Positions 48,493 to 58,129 are shown, numbered from the stretch's first letter. The stretch: 64,000 nt of DNA from Nocardia sp. MH4 (GCF_019266065.1 NZ_LPNR01000115.1:22754-86753); one strand, 5' to 3'. Notes: a model not told the origin generated them from the letters alone. Translations and numbers: made by a program.

Positions 48493-50427
48493 TCATCGCG
48501 ATCTCGGCGGACCCGCGCGGGGGTAGCCGGACCCGGTCACCCGCAGCAGCGCGCGGATATCGGATTCGATGATCCGGAACAGCACATAGGAGCCGACGAA
48601 ACCGATCATCCCGCCCACGCAGATCGTGCGCAGCGGGGTGAGCGTGGTCAGCAGATCCGGGACCGGCAGGAATGTCGCGCTGGCGACGACCAGCAGCGGA
48701 ATCGACGCCGCGACCACCAGGTACCGACGGCACCGGGCGGCCAGTGCCGTCAGCGAGCCGCCGTCGTCGCGGAAGTCCTGGCCGTGGTGCAGGAACATCG
48801 GATAGACGCAGCGCAGCAGGTACAGCGTGATCAGGAAGAACGGGTACGTCATCGCCACGGCGGCGCAGATCGCGGACACCAGCAGCAGGTGCACCGCGGT
48901 GCGGACCGGCAGGTCGCCGTCCGCGACGCCGATGGTGATCGCGTAGATCACCCCCGCCGCGACCCACAGCACGAACACCACCGCGATGGCCAGATGGCCG
49001 AGTCGCAGACAGTCCTGTCTGGCCAGTTCGAGAGCCCGGGGCGGACAGTGCCGTCCGGTGCGCAGCCGGTGCGGGATGGTCAGCAGTCGGCGCCCCAGAT
49101 AGATCAGCGTGGCGCCGCCCGCCGAGAAGAAGATCAGGTTGGTGAGGTCGGCGACGTCGCGCTGAGTGGCGCGGGTGGCGGGGTCGAGCCTGCTGTGGAT
49201 CAGGGTCGTGTTCAGCTGTCGCTGGTAGTAGGCGGCCAGCACGTTCGGGATCGCGATCGACAGCGCCAGGAGGGGAAACAGGAACGGCCGCAGTCGGATT
49301 CGCCAGCTGTTCGGTGGCGGGTCGACGAGGCCGCGCGCGTGCTGATCCAGGCACAGGTCGAATTGGGCGGCCAGGATCGCACCGTCGGCCCACCGCTCGG
49401 CGCGGTCGGGGGACAGGCAGGTCAGCAGGATGCGGCGCAGGGCGGCGGGGCAGTCGGCGGGGACCTGGTCGACGGCCGCCGCGGTGGCGCCTCCGGCCCG
49501 GCGCTCCAGGGCGGCGTCCAAGGCGATCTCCGGGCGTAGGTCGTCGTCGGGGACGGTGGTGTCGTCGAAGGGTTTGGCGCCGGTGAGCAGTTCCCACAGC
49601 AGCACGCCGAGGGAGTAGATGTCGGCGCGGGTGTCGAGGTCGGCGGCGGTGCGGTCGTAGCCGGGATGACACGCCTCGAGCTGTTCCGGCGACATGTAGG
49701 CCAGTGAGCCGCCGAAATACGAGACCGGACTGGTGTCGGTCGAGCGGCTGAAGCTGATGTTGAAGTCGGCGAGTTTGGGCACGCCCTCGGCGGTGAGCAG
49801 CACATTCGCCGGTTTCACGTCGCGGTGCAGGACGCCGTTGGCCGAGGCGTGCCGCAAGGCCGACGCCAACCGGCTGCCCAGCCAGGCGACCGTTTCCGGC
49901 CAGCTCAGGCCGGCGATCTCGGTGCGCACGGCCGAGTCGGTCGGGCGGATCTCGCCCTTCTCCTTCATGGCGGCGTCGACCGCGTCGAGCAGCAGGGCGC
50001 TCGTGCGCTGGGCGGGTGGCGTCGCACGGACCCAGCGCAGCACGTCGAGCAGGGTGCCGCCGGGCAGGAACTGCATGTAGAGCATGCGCAGCCGGGGCGA
50101 GCCGTCGGTGGGATCGTCGAGAATCTGCTGGTCGAACACGCGCACGATGTAGTCGTGGTCGAGCTGGGCCAGCGTCTGTGGCTCGGTGCCCGCGTCGGCG
50201 GAGATCTTCACCGCGACCAGCCGCTGCATCGATCGCTGCCGGGCCAGGAAGACGCGAGCGAACGCGCCCGTGCCGAGCTCGGTGAGCAGCTCGAAGTCAC
50301 CGATCCGCGCGCCGACCTCGATCCGGTCGAGCCCACGTCGGTCGGCCGGGTACGCGGTCTCGAGCGCGGGCCGGGTCGCCTCGGTCGTGCGTGTGGAGCT
50401 CACTACGGGTGGTACGGCCGCGGGCAT
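48493..50427 (-). CDS. Membrane Ser/Thr protein kinase with DFN motif, second of three tandem paralogues
   Basis: Protein of 644 residues, closely similar to its neighbour: Gly-loop GTGAFARVFLARQ, VAVKIS Lys, HRDVKPANVLL, KLADFNISFS, YFGGSLAYMSPEQ, then about six transmembrane helices (FLFPLLALSIAIPNVL, LTNLIFFSAGGATLIYL, LAIAVVFVLWVAAGVIYAI and others). ATG 50427 begins 22 bases after kinase A; GTG 50403 (VSSTRTTEATR) matches the start of kinase C better and may be used. The extra N-terminal residues do not look like a separate domain. Confidence 0.9.
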   Translation of the reverse strand: MPAAVPPVVSSTRTTEATRPALETAYPADRRGLDRIEVGARIGDFELLTELGTGAFARVFLARQRSMQRLVAVKISADAGTEPQTLAQLDHDYIVRVFDQQILDDPTDGSPRLRMLYMQFLPGGTLLDVLRWVRATPPAQRTSALLLDAVDAAMKEKGEIRPTDSAVRTEIAGLSWPETVAWLGSRLASALRHASANGVLHRDVKPANVLLTAEGVPKLADFNISFSRSTDTSPVSYFGGSLAYMSPEQLEACHPGYDRTAADLDTRADIYSLGVLLWELLTGAKPFDDTTVPDDDLRPEIALDAALERRAGGATAAAVDQVPADCPAALRRILLTCLSPDRAERWADGAILAAQFDLCLDQHARGLVDPPPNSWRIRLRPFLFPLLALSIAIPNVLAAYYQRQLNTTLIHSRLDPATRATQRDVADLTNLIFFSAGGATLIYLGRRLLTIPHRLRTGRHCPPRALELARQDCLRLGHLAIAVVFVLWVAAGVIYAITIGVADGDLPVRTAVHLLLVSAICAAVAMTYPFFLITLYLLRCVYPMFLHHGQDFRDDGGSLTALAARCRRYLVVAASIPLLVVASATFLPVPDLLTTLTPLRTICVGGMIGFVGSYVLFRIIESDIRALLRVTGSGYPRAGPPRSR

Positions 50428-50448
50428 CCGCAGGGTTCATCCCGGCGG

Positions 50449-52854
50449 TCAGCTCACGACCCGCTCCAGCGCGGCCAGGTCGGCCTCGAGCTGACGGAAC
50501 AGCAGGTAGGAGCCGACGAAGGCGACGATGCCGCCGACGCACAGCACCCGGACCGCCACGATCACCTGGGTGATGTCGGTGGGCGGCAGGAAGGTCACGC
50601 CCGCCACCGCCAGCAGGGGGACCGACGCGGCGACCGCCAGGTACCAGGTGCACCGACGGCTGAGCGCGCGCAGCCAGATGGCGTCGTCGGTGCTGATCTC
50701 GCCGTGCCGCAGGAAGATCGGGTAGATGCAGCGGACCAGGTAGAAGGTCACCAGGAAGAACGGGTAGGCGACCGCGATCGCACCGCAGACCAGCAGCGAG
50801 GCCAGGAAGTGGATGACCGCGTGCGCGGGCACATCGCCCGAGGCCAGGCGCAGGGCGATCGGGAAGGTGATGCCGGACAGGGCCCACAGCGAGAACGCGA
50901 CGACCACCGCGCGGTCGCCCAGGCGCAGGGTGTCGTGTCTGGTGCGGCGTAGCGTCGCCGGGTCGTAGCGCTTGCCGTGGCGCATGCCCCGCGGCACCGA
51001 CAGGACGAATCGGGCCAGGTAGATGAGCAGGACGGTGCCCGCGGGGAAGAACACGAGGTTCACCCCGGCGGTGATCACCACGAACGATTGCTGCGCGGTC
51101 TCACTGAGCCTGCTCACCACCAGCGTCTGGTTGTGCACGATGTTGTACCAGGACGCCAGCGCGTTCGGGATGCCGATGGCGATCACCATCACCAGCAGCG
51201 GCAACCGGCGCAGCATCATCCGCCAGCTCTTCGGCGGCGGGTCGACCAGGTCGCGGGCACGCTCGTCCAGGCACAGGTCGAACTGCTTGGCCAGCACCGC
51301 GCCATCGGGCCAGCGGCGGGAGCGGTCGGGTTCCAGGCAGGTCAGCAGGACCCGGCGCAGGGCGGCCGGGCAGTTCGCGGGCACCCGGTCCAGCGCGGCC
51401 GCGTCGACGCCGCCGGTGCGGCGTTCCAGCATGGCCTCGAGGGTGGTCTCGTCGCCGCCGCCCGCGGCCTCGGCGGTGCTGTCGTCGAAGGGCTTCGCGC
51501 CGGTCAGCAGTTCCCAGAGCACGACGCCGAGGGAGTAGATGTCGGCGCGGGTGTCGAGGTCGGCGGCGCTGCGGCCGAGCCCGGGATGGCAGGCCTCGAG
51601 CTGTTCGGGCGACATGTACGACAGCGAGCCGCCGAAATACGACACCGGGCTGGTGCCCGCGACGGTGCGGCTGAAGCTGATGTTGAAGTCGGCGAGCTTG
51701 GGCACGCCCTCGGCGGTGAGCAGGACGTTGGCGGGCTTGACATCGCGGTGCAGCACGCCGTGCGCGGCCGCGTAGTCGAGGGCTTCGGCCAGCCGCCTGC
51801 CCAGCCAGGCCACGGTCTCGGGCCAGGTCAGGTCGGCCAGTTCGGTGCGCACGCTCGAGTCGGTGGGGCGGATCTCGCCCTTCTCCTCCATCGCCGTGTC
51901 CACCGCGTCGAGCAGCAGCTTGCCGCTGCGCTCCTCGGGTGGGGTCGCGCGGACCCAGCGCAGCAGGCCGAGCAGCGTGCCGCCGGGCAGGAACTGCATG
52001 TAGAGCAGCCGCAGGCGGCGGGCCGCGGACGGCGCCGAGTCGGTGTCGAGCAGCTGCTGGTCGAACACGCGCACGATGTAGTCGTGGTCGAGCTGGGCCA
52101 GGGTCTGCGGTTCGGTGCCGCGGTCGGCGGAGATCTTCACCGCGACCAGCCGCTGCATCGAGGTCTGCCTGGCCAGGAAGACCCGCGCGAACGCGCCGGC
52201 ACCGAGCCCGGTCAGCAGCTCGAAATCACCGATCCGCTGGCCGATCTCGATCCGGTCCAGCGGCTCGAACCGGCCGGGTCCCGACGCGTCGGCGGTCGCC
52301 GCGGCGGTGGCCGCAGCGGTCGCTGTCGCGGTGAGATCGAGCTCGGGCGTGGTCACCTGGGTAGTACGACGCGACGCGGGCGGTTGGTTCACCGTCGGGT
52401 CGGGATCGTCGGTGCGGTGGGTGCTCTGCTCGAGCTCATCGGTGTTGAGCAGACCACGCAGACTCGGCGCCTGATCCGGATATTCGCGCAGGCAGTCGCG
52501 GGGGTCGACGCGTTCGCCGCTGTGCCTGCGGATGACGAATTCCTCGAAGACCAGCCCGGCGGGCAGGGTCGTGCGCGCGAGTTCGGGGAACTCCGCGCAG
52601 TAGTCGGCCAGGCGCTTGCGAGCGACGGTCTCGCCGGCGTGCTGCAGCCACCGGTGCCGCAGATCGACGCGGATCAGCGCGTGCAGTGCCTGCCTGCGCA
52701 GGGTCATCGCGTCGGGCAGGAACTCGGAGATGTCGGGCGGCCGGCCGGTCGATCCCCATGCCGCGGCGAACGCCTCGACCATGTCCGCGCGCACGTTCGT
52801 TGCCGGACCGGCGCTCGTGTCGGGCCCGTCACCGCTTCCGGTGTTATCGCTCAT
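50449..52854 (-). CDS. Membrane Ser/Thr protein kinase with extended N-terminus, first of three tandem paralogues
   Basis: Protein of 801 residues and the first gene of the kinase operon. Residues 1-145 form a helical extension (VEAFAAAWGSTGRPPDISEF, RKRLADYCAEFPELARTTLP, DPRDCLREYPDQAPSLRGLL) reminiscent of the N-termini of planctomycete-type kinases. A Thr/Ala-rich linker follows, then the kinase domain with GAGAFARVFLARQ, VAVKIS, HRDVKPANVLL, DFN, SYFGGSLSYMSPEQ and FDDSTAEAAGGG. About six transmembrane helices end the protein. ATG 52854 is divergent from the amidase gene across a 224-base gap. Same DFN substitution as its paralogues. Confidence 0.9.
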   Translation of the reverse strand: MSDNTGSGDGPDTSAGPATNVRADMVEAFAAAWGSTGRPPDISEFLPDAMTLRRQALHALIRVDLRHRWLQHAGETVARKRLADYCAEFPELARTTLPAGLVFEEFVIRRHSGERVDPRDCLREYPDQAPSLRGLLNTDELEQSTHRTDDPDPTVNQPPASRRTTQVTTPELDLTATATAAATAAATADASGPGRFEPLDRIEIGQRIGDFELLTGLGAGAFARVFLARQTSMQRLVAVKISADRGTEPQTLAQLDHDYIVRVFDQQLLDTDSAPSAARRLRLLYMQFLPGGTLLGLLRWVRATPPEERSGKLLLDAVDTAMEEKGEIRPTDSSVRTELADLTWPETVAWLGRRLAEALDYAAAHGVLHRDVKPANVLLTAEGVPKLADFNISFSRTVAGTSPVSYFGGSLSYMSPEQLEACHPGLGRSAADLDTRADIYSLGVVLWELLTGAKPFDDSTAEAAGGGDETTLEAMLERRTGGVDAAALDRVPANCPAALRRVLLTCLEPDRSRRWPDGAVLAKQFDLCLDERARDLVDPPPKSWRMMLRRLPLLVMVIAIGIPNALASWYNIVHNQTLVVSRLSETAQQSFVVITAGVNLVFFPAGTVLLIYLARFVLSVPRGMRHGKRYDPATLRRTRHDTLRLGDRAVVVAFSLWALSGITFPIALRLASGDVPAHAVIHFLASLLVCGAIAVAYPFFLVTFYLVRCIYPIFLRHGEISTDDAIWLRALSRRCTWYLAVAASVPLLAVAGVTFLPPTDITQVIVAVRVLCVGGIVAFVGSYLLFRQLEADLAALERVVS

Positions 52855-53078
52855 CCAAACCGACCTAAGGTTCGCGCGGATCGGAGCGAAATTCCTTCCG
52901 CCACACCCGACACCATCGGCCCCCGAGCCGTACCCGAATGATACTTTGCGCCTCGAGAGCAGATCACCCGAATTTCGACGACCATGCGACGGGGGCGAAT
53001 CCGCACATGCACGATGACCTCACAGCGGTAGCATGGGAGTCCGTCGACGACGACGGCGTGACGGACGCTGAGGTGGCG

Positions 53079-54428
53079 ATGAACTCTTCCCGCCCCCCCG
53101 CCGACGAATACCCCATCGGCGGCCCGGCTGCGGCGCTGGCTGCCCGGGTACGCGCGGGCACGATCACGCCCACCGACGTGGTGACCGAGGCACTGACCCG
53201 TATTTCTTCGGAGAATCGCAAGATCAACGCGTTCACCGTCGTGCGCGCCGAACAGGCACTCGCGGAGGCGCGTGAGCTGACCGACCGCGACGAACTGGAC
53301 GAGCTGCCGTTGGCCGGCGTGCCGGTCGCGGTGAAGCAGAACATCGAGGTCACCGGGGTGCCGACCAGGACCGGTTCCGCCGCGACCGCGGCGGAACCGG
53401 CGTCGGCCGATCATCCGGTGGTGGCCCGGCTGCGCGCCGCGGGCGCGATCGTCGTCGGGGTGACCGCGATGCCCGAACTCGGGCTGTGGGCGACGACCGA
53501 CGAGGACGGGACCGTCACCCGCAATCCGCGCGATGTCGGCCGGTCCGCCGGTGGGTCCTCGGGCGGGGCGGCCGCCGCGGTCGCCGCCGGACTCGTGCCG
53601 ATCGCGCACGGTAACGACGGCCTCGGTTCGATCCGGGTGCCCGCCGCGGCGTGCGGTGTCTTCGGGATCAAGCCGGGTCGACAGGTGGTGCCCGCCGAGA
53701 TCGGCGTCGACTCCTGGGGCGGCATGGCCGAGAACGGGGTGCTCGCGACGACCGTGTCGGACGCGGCGCTGGCGCTGTCGGTGCTGGCGGGCCGATCGGA
53801 TCTGGCCGAGCTACGCGCGCCCCAGCGACTACGCATCGGACTTGCCGTGGCTCCGCCGTCGCGACTGGTCCGGGTGGATCGACACTGGACGGCGGCAGCG
53901 CGCACGGCGGGTGCGCGCGCGGCGGCGGCCGGTCACCTGGTGGAACCGGTCGAGCTGCCCTACGGCGACGCGGCGCTGATGATGCTGCTGCGCTGGCCCA
54001 GCGTCGGCCTGGGCGATGCCGCCCGGCTTCCGCACCCCGACCTGCTGCAACGCCGTACGAAGCGGCATCTCGCGGTGGGCAGGCTGATCCGGCGGCTGCG
54101 GTTGGTGCGCCCGGACCAGGTCGACCGGACCGAGGCGAGGCTGGTCGACTTCTTCGAGAACTTCGACGTGGTGATCACCCCCACGCTCGCGGCGCCGCCG
54201 CCCAAGGCCAAACAGTGGAGTGGGCGCGGCTGGACCGCGAATGTCCTCGGCTCGGTGCGCTACGCGCCGTTCACCGGCATCTGGAATCTGGTCGGCTGGC
54301 CCGCCGCGTCGGTGCCGATGGGCACCCATCCCGAGGCGCACACCCCGCTCGCGGCGCAGCTGGCCGGTCCGCCGGGCAGCGAGGCCACCTTGCTCGGCCT
54401 CGCCGCCCAACTGGAACTGTCGAACTAG
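53079..54428 (+). CDS. Amidase signature family protein
   Basis: Ser-cisSer-Lys amidase of 449 residues. Catalytic Lys in PLAGVPVAVKQNIEV, cis-Ser in GRSAGGSSGGAAAAV and nucleophile Ser in GLGSIRVPAAACGVFGIKPG. The C-terminal half is divergent, with PTLAAPPPK as the usual end block. It hydrolyses an unknown amide. ATG 53079 follows GAGGTGG; ATG 53007 in the same frame is an alternative with a weaker site. It ends in a 4-base convergent overlap with the LysR gene. Confidence 0.92.
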   Translation: MNSSRPPADEYPIGGPAAALAARVRAGTITPTDVVTEALTRISSENRKINAFTVVRAEQALAEARELTDRDELDELPLAGVPVAVKQNIEVTGVPTRTGSAATAAEPASADHPVVARLRAAGAIVVGVTAMPELGLWATTDEDGTVTRNPRDVGRSAGGSSGGAAAAVAAGLVPIAHGNDGLGSIRVPAAACGVFGIKPGRQVVPAEIGVDSWGGMAENGVLATTVSDAALALSVLAGRSDLAELRAPQRLRIGLAVAPPSRLVRVDRHWTAAARTAGARAAAAGHLVEPVELPYGDAALMMLLRWPSVGLGDAARLPHPDLLQRRTKRHLAVGRLIRRLRLVRPDQVDRTEARLVDFFENFDVVITPTLAAPPPKAKQWSGRGWTANVLGSVRYAPFTGIWNLVGWPAASVPMGTHPEAHTPLAAQLAGPPGSEATLLGLAAQLELSN

Positions 54429-55321
54429 ACCGCGATCGGCTGCGGCTGCGGCTGCGGTTCGGAGAACCCGCCGTCGACGGCGCGACCGGCGAATTCCAGG
54501 ATGGTGGGCCTGGTGTCGTCGGCGCGCCACGCCACCGCCAGCTCGCACGGGGTGAGTCCGGCGACCGGACGCGCGGTCAGACCGGGCCAGCGGTACATCG
54601 GCACGTTGTTCTCCGCGAGCAGGCACACGCCCAGGCCCAGGCTCACGGCCTCGAGCTTGTCCTCGGGGGTGGCAGCCTCGGCGCCGATCTTGGCGGCGCG
54701 GCCGCCGCGGGCGTCGTTGCCGAGCCAGAAGTCACGGACCGCGCCCGCCTCGGTCGGCAGGGCGACGAACGGCTCGTCGAGCAGATCGGCGAACTCGATC
54801 GTCTCCTGCTCGGCGAGCGGGTGGTTCTCGGGCAGCAGCACCCAGCGCGGCTCGGTGCGCAGCACCTGCCAGCGGTAGCGGTTGGGGTCGGGCAGCGGCA
54901 GCCACACCAGGGCCAGGTCGGCCTGGCGGCCCGCCAGGCCACTGGACGGGTCGTTCCAGGAGGCGGCGTGCAGGGCCAGGCGGTGGCCGCTGGCGCTCTC
55001 CAGGTCGTTGAGCAGGCCGCGGCCGAGGGCGGACTGGATGCCAACGCGCAGTACTTCACCGGCTTCCTGCAGGGAGACGTTGGTCACCTCCCACAGCTCC
55101 AGGATCTTGCGTGCGCCTTCGAGGAGTTCCTTACCGGCGACGGTCAGGGCGACACTGCGCTGGTTGCGGTCGAACAGGACCACGTCGAGCTGGCGTTCGA
55201 GCTGGCGGATCTGGCGTGAGAGCGTCGGCTGAGCGATGTGCAGCCGCTGAGCGGCGTTGGTGAAATGCAGTTCCTCAGCGACGGCGACGAAATACCGCAG
55301 ATCGCGCAAATGCGGGTCCAT
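54425..55321 (-). CDS. LysR family transcriptional regulator
   Basis: Protein of 298 residues: N-terminal HTH (DPHLRDLRYFVAVAEELHFT, then NAAQRLHIAQPTLSRQIRQL) and a substrate-binding effector domain. The C-terminal region has GLGVCLLAENNVP. ATG 55321 is the start. LysR proteins usually control a divergent gene, but here the 393-base upstream region has no divergent gene, and the nearest neighbour on that side is an SDR gene facing the same way. It may regulate the ALDH-SDR genes or distant targets. Confidence 0.93.
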   Translation of the reverse strand: MDPHLRDLRYFVAVAEELHFTNAAQRLHIAQPTLSRQIRQLERQLDVVLFDRNQRSVALTVAGKELLEGARKILELWEVTNVSLQEAGEVLRVGIQSALGRGLLNDLESASGHRLALHAASWNDPSSGLAGRQADLALVWLPLPDPNRYRWQVLRTEPRWVLLPENHPLAEQETIEFADLLDEPFVALPTEAGAVRDFWLGNDARGGRAAKIGAEAATPEDKLEAVSLGLGVCLLAENNVPMYRWPGLTARPVAGLTPCELAVAWRADDTRPTILEFAGRAVDGGFSEPQPQPQPIAV

Positions 55322-55714
55322 AGCACCTTGCTATCAGAATCGGTCGGGAAATTCCAGCCAAAACGGGCAAGGAAGTTCGCGTAGGTGGATCAAAACAGTC
55401 ACCAGGTTGGTATCGCACAGCATATGGCCTGACATGGTGCGCTGCATCATTGAGACGTCATTTGTGTGCGATCGACCGGCCGTGCTCGGCCGGCGCGGGT
55501 TTGCTGGGCGGTTGACCAGCGAAAATGCGTCGGGATTCACACGAACCGGCGCGCTGTGGCGTGCGCCGGAGCGGTCGCGGCGAGCGGGAAAACAGACCGC
55601 TGACCACTGTCCGCGCAGGAAAGCCTGGCGCGCAGTGAGTTTCGTCACAAACAGGTTTCGGTGTGTGGAATCCGGCCGCCGCGAGCCGTGCGCGGGCGGC
55701 CGGATGGCGGCCAC
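55322..55714. other. Intergenic region without a supported gene
   Basis: 393 bases between the LysR start and the SDR end. Overlapping open frames exist on both strands but their products are Arg/Ser-rich and match nothing. The stretch is less GC-rich than the genes around it, consistent with a promoter region for the LysR gene. No clear palindrome or terminator was found. Confidence 0.5.
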
Positions 55715-56533
55715 TCAGCTCTCGCGAGCACGCTCCTCGTAGGCCCGCCGCGCCGCCGTGTCGACATCGCCGAGGAAGACCGTGCTCGACCCCAGCGCCC
55801 GGCCGAGCGCGTCGCCGACCGCCTCGGGCAGCAGGTTCACGAACCGGGACAGATACCCCGCGAACGCCGACACCCGCACCTTGGACCGCGGCGACCCGAT
55901 CAAACCCTCGATCGCCGCGGCGATCTGGTCCGGTTCGGCCGGCTGCAACAACCAGTTGGTCTGCACCCCGGCGCCCAGCTCGGTCTTCGTCAGCGTCGGC
56001 AGCACCGCCGAGAAGCGCAGACCCGACCCGCGATACTCCTCGCGCAGGGTGTCGGTGAAGCCGAGCACCGCGTGCTTGCTGGCGTTGTAGGTCGCCAGCC
56101 CGGGGATGTGGGTCTCGCCGGCCAGCGAGGCGATGTTGATGACGTGCCCGCGCCCACGCGGCAGCATCCGCGCCAGGCCCAGCTTGGAACCGAGGATCAC
56201 GCCGTAGACGTTGATCTCGAGAATCCGGCGGGTCACCCGGTCGGGCTCGTCGACGAGCAGGCCCGTCGGCATGATGCCCGCGTTGTTGATCAGCACGTCG
56301 ATCGGGCCGACGGTGCGCTCCACCTCGTCGAGGAAGGCCTCGAACGAGACCGGATCGGTCACGTCGAGGGCGCCCGACAGCGCGAAATCGCCCGCCGCCT
56401 TCACCGCCGCCTCGTCGATGTCACCGATCGCCACCCGCGCGCCGTGCTCGCGCAGCCGTGTGGCCGTGGCGAGTCCGATGCCGCGGGCGCCGCCGGTGAT
56501 CACGACGACGAGATCGCGGACCGCCGTGCTCAT
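55715..56533 (-). CDS. Short-chain dehydrogenase/reductase coupled to ALDH
   Basis: SDR of 272 residues: VVVITGGARGIGLATATRLR (nucleotide binding), INNAGIMPTG, catalytic Ser in INIASLAGETH and YNASKHAV (Tyr-x-x-x-Lys). ATG 56533 overlaps the stop of the upstream ALDH gene by four bases, so they are translationally coupled; ATG 56554 lies within that gene. With the ALDH it probably forms an alcohol/aldehyde oxidation pathway, and the divergent PucR-type regulator at 58199 is the likely controller. Confidence 0.94.
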   Translation of the reverse strand: MSTAVRDLVVVITGGARGIGLATATRLREHGARVAIGDIDEAAVKAAGDFALSGALDVTDPVSFEAFLDEVERTVGPIDVLINNAGIMPTGLLVDEPDRVTRRILEINVYGVILGSKLGLARMLPRGRGHVINIASLAGETHIPGLATYNASKHAVLGFTDTLREEYRGSGLRFSAVLPTLTKTELGAGVQTNWLLQPAEPDQIAAAIEGLIGSPRSKVRVSAFAGYLSRFVNLLPEAVGDALGRALGSSTVFLGDVDTAARRAYEERARES

Positions 56534-58107
56534 TTGCCGCTCTTGAGTCGCCACACCGCGGGCAGGTCGATCCGGCGCAGGCCGCGCGCACCGGCGACCC
56601 GCATCGCACTCACCATGACGACGAGCTTGTTCATGTCGTACGGGTACCAGAACAGCTCTTTGCTCATGGTCGGCAGCTTCGGCTTGGTCATCGCCTGCGC
56701 GCGGCAGTACTTGCGCACTCCCGCCGCCCCGCCCCAGCGCGCGCCGACACCGGACAGACCCCAGCCGCCCATCGGCATCGCCGGGTTGAACAGGTTCGAG
56801 AACACGTCGTTGATATTGACCGCGCCCGCGTTCAGCTGCCGGGCCACGCGTTCGCCGCGCGCCTTGTCACCGGTCCACACCGACGCCGACAGGCCGTAGC
56901 TGGAATCGTTGGCCAGCCGGATCGCCTCGGCCTCGTCGGCCACCTTCATCACCGGCAGCGTCGGGCCGAAGGTCTCCTCGGCCACGCACGACATCGAATG
57001 GTCGACGTCGACGAGCACGGTCGGCTCGAAGAAGGTGCCGACCCCGGTGCGCTTGCCGCCGGTGGTCGCCCGCGCGCCCGCCGCGATCGCCTCGTCGACG
57101 TGGCGCTGCACGATCCGCACCTGGTTCTCGTTGGCCAGCGCGCCCACGTCGTTGTTCGATTCCCGCCCGTCCTCGCCCTGGCGCAGGGCGGCGACGGCGG
57201 CGGTCAGCTTGGTGACGAACTCGTCGTAGACCGGCGCCTCGACGTAGACCCGCTCCACCGAGATGCAGACCTGTCCGGCGTTGAACATGCCGCCGAAGGC
57301 GATGCCGTGCGCGGCGCGGTCGATGTCGGCGTCGGCCAGCACGATGGCCGGGTCCTTGCCGCCGAGCTCGAGGCTGTAGGGCACCATCCGCTCCGCGCAG
57401 GCGGCCGCGATCTTGCGGCCGGTCGCCGTGGAGCCGGTGAACTGGATGTAGTCGGCGTTCTCGACGACAGCCGCGCCGGTCGCGCCCGCGCCGGTGACCA
57501 CCTTGAACACCGGCGGCGCGCCGATCTCGGCCCAGCCGCGGGCCAGCTCGACCGCCGACAGCGGCGTCACCTCCGACGGCTTGAGGATCACCGCGGCACC
57601 GGCGGCCAGCGCCGGGAACACGTCGATCGCGGGCATCGCGAGCGGGAAGTTCCACGGCGTGATCACCCCGACGACCGGGTACGGCCGGTAGGCGACGGTC
57701 AGCGACTTCACCCGGGCCAGCGGGCTGTGCGGGGAGGGATGCTCGTCGGCGAGGAACTTGCCCGCCCGGCGCGCGTAGTAGCCGAGGAGGTCGACGGCGA
57801 AGGCCGGGTCGATGAGCGCGTCGACGCGCGGCTTGGCGGTCTCGGATTGCAGGACCGCGGCCAGGTGCTCGGTGTTGTCGATGAGCCAGTCCTGCATCTT
57901 CAGCAGCCACTTCTTGCGGCCCTCGGGCCCGATGGCCTCCCATTCGGGCTGGTAGAGGCGTAGTTCCCGGACCGCGGCCGCCACTTCGTCCGGCGCCACG
58001 ATCGGCACCGAGCCGGTCTGCTCGCCGGTTGCCGGATTGCGCACCGCGATCACCTGGGCGTCGGCCGCGGCGGTCTGGTCGAGTTCGGTCACTGTCGTGC
58101 TCCCCAC
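56530..58107 (-). CDS. Aldehyde dehydrogenase (succinate-semialdehyde type)
   Basis: NAD(P)-dependent ALDH of 525 residues. PVVGVITPWNFPLAMPAIDV (cofactor), the Glu in LELGGKDPAIVLADADIDRA, the catalytic Cys in FNAGQVCISVERVYV and EETFGPTLPVMKV (C-terminal signature) are all present. The C-terminus has an extra basic/hydrophobic tail of about 60 residues (SKELFWYPYDMNKLVVMVSA) that may bind a membrane. GTG 58107 is divergent from the PucR gene. The substrate is not determined; the family name is by resemblance. Confidence 0.93.
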   Translation of the reverse strand: MGSTTVTELDQTAAADAQVIAVRNPATGEQTGSVPIVAPDEVAAAVRELRLYQPEWEAIGPEGRKKWLLKMQDWLIDNTEHLAAVLQSETAKPRVDALIDPAFAVDLLGYYARRAGKFLADEHPSPHSPLARVKSLTVAYRPYPVVGVITPWNFPLAMPAIDVFPALAAGAAVILKPSEVTPLSAVELARGWAEIGAPPVFKVVTGAGATGAAVVENADYIQFTGSTATGRKIAAACAERMVPYSLELGGKDPAIVLADADIDRAAHGIAFGGMFNAGQVCISVERVYVEAPVYDEFVTKLTAAVAALRQGEDGRESNNDVGALANENQVRIVQRHVDEAIAAGARATTGGKRTGVGTFFEPTVLVDVDHSMSCVAEETFGPTLPVMKVADEAEAIRLANDSSYGLSASVWTGDKARGERVARQLNAGAVNINDVFSNLFNPAMPMGGWGLSGVGARWGGAAGVRKYCRAQAMTKPKLPTMSKELFWYPYDMNKLVVMVSAMRVAGARGLRRIDLPAVWRLKSGK

Positions 58108-58115
58108 TGCGTTGT

Positions 58116-58129
58116 GTGAATCAGTTCAC
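58116..58129. promoter_or_regulatory. Small palindrome in the ALDH-PucR divergent promoter
   Basis: GTGAA-TCAG-TTCAC (58116-58129), perfect 5-bp arms, between the ALDH start (58107) and the regulator start (58199). Candidate regulator binding site; short, so tentative. Confidence 0.4.

Noticed and set aside
55257..55742. 161-codon plus-strand frame overlapping the LysR gene and intergenic region
   Set aside because: Overlaps the LysR gene and the SDR end; Arg/Ser-rich with no similarity to anything known to me.
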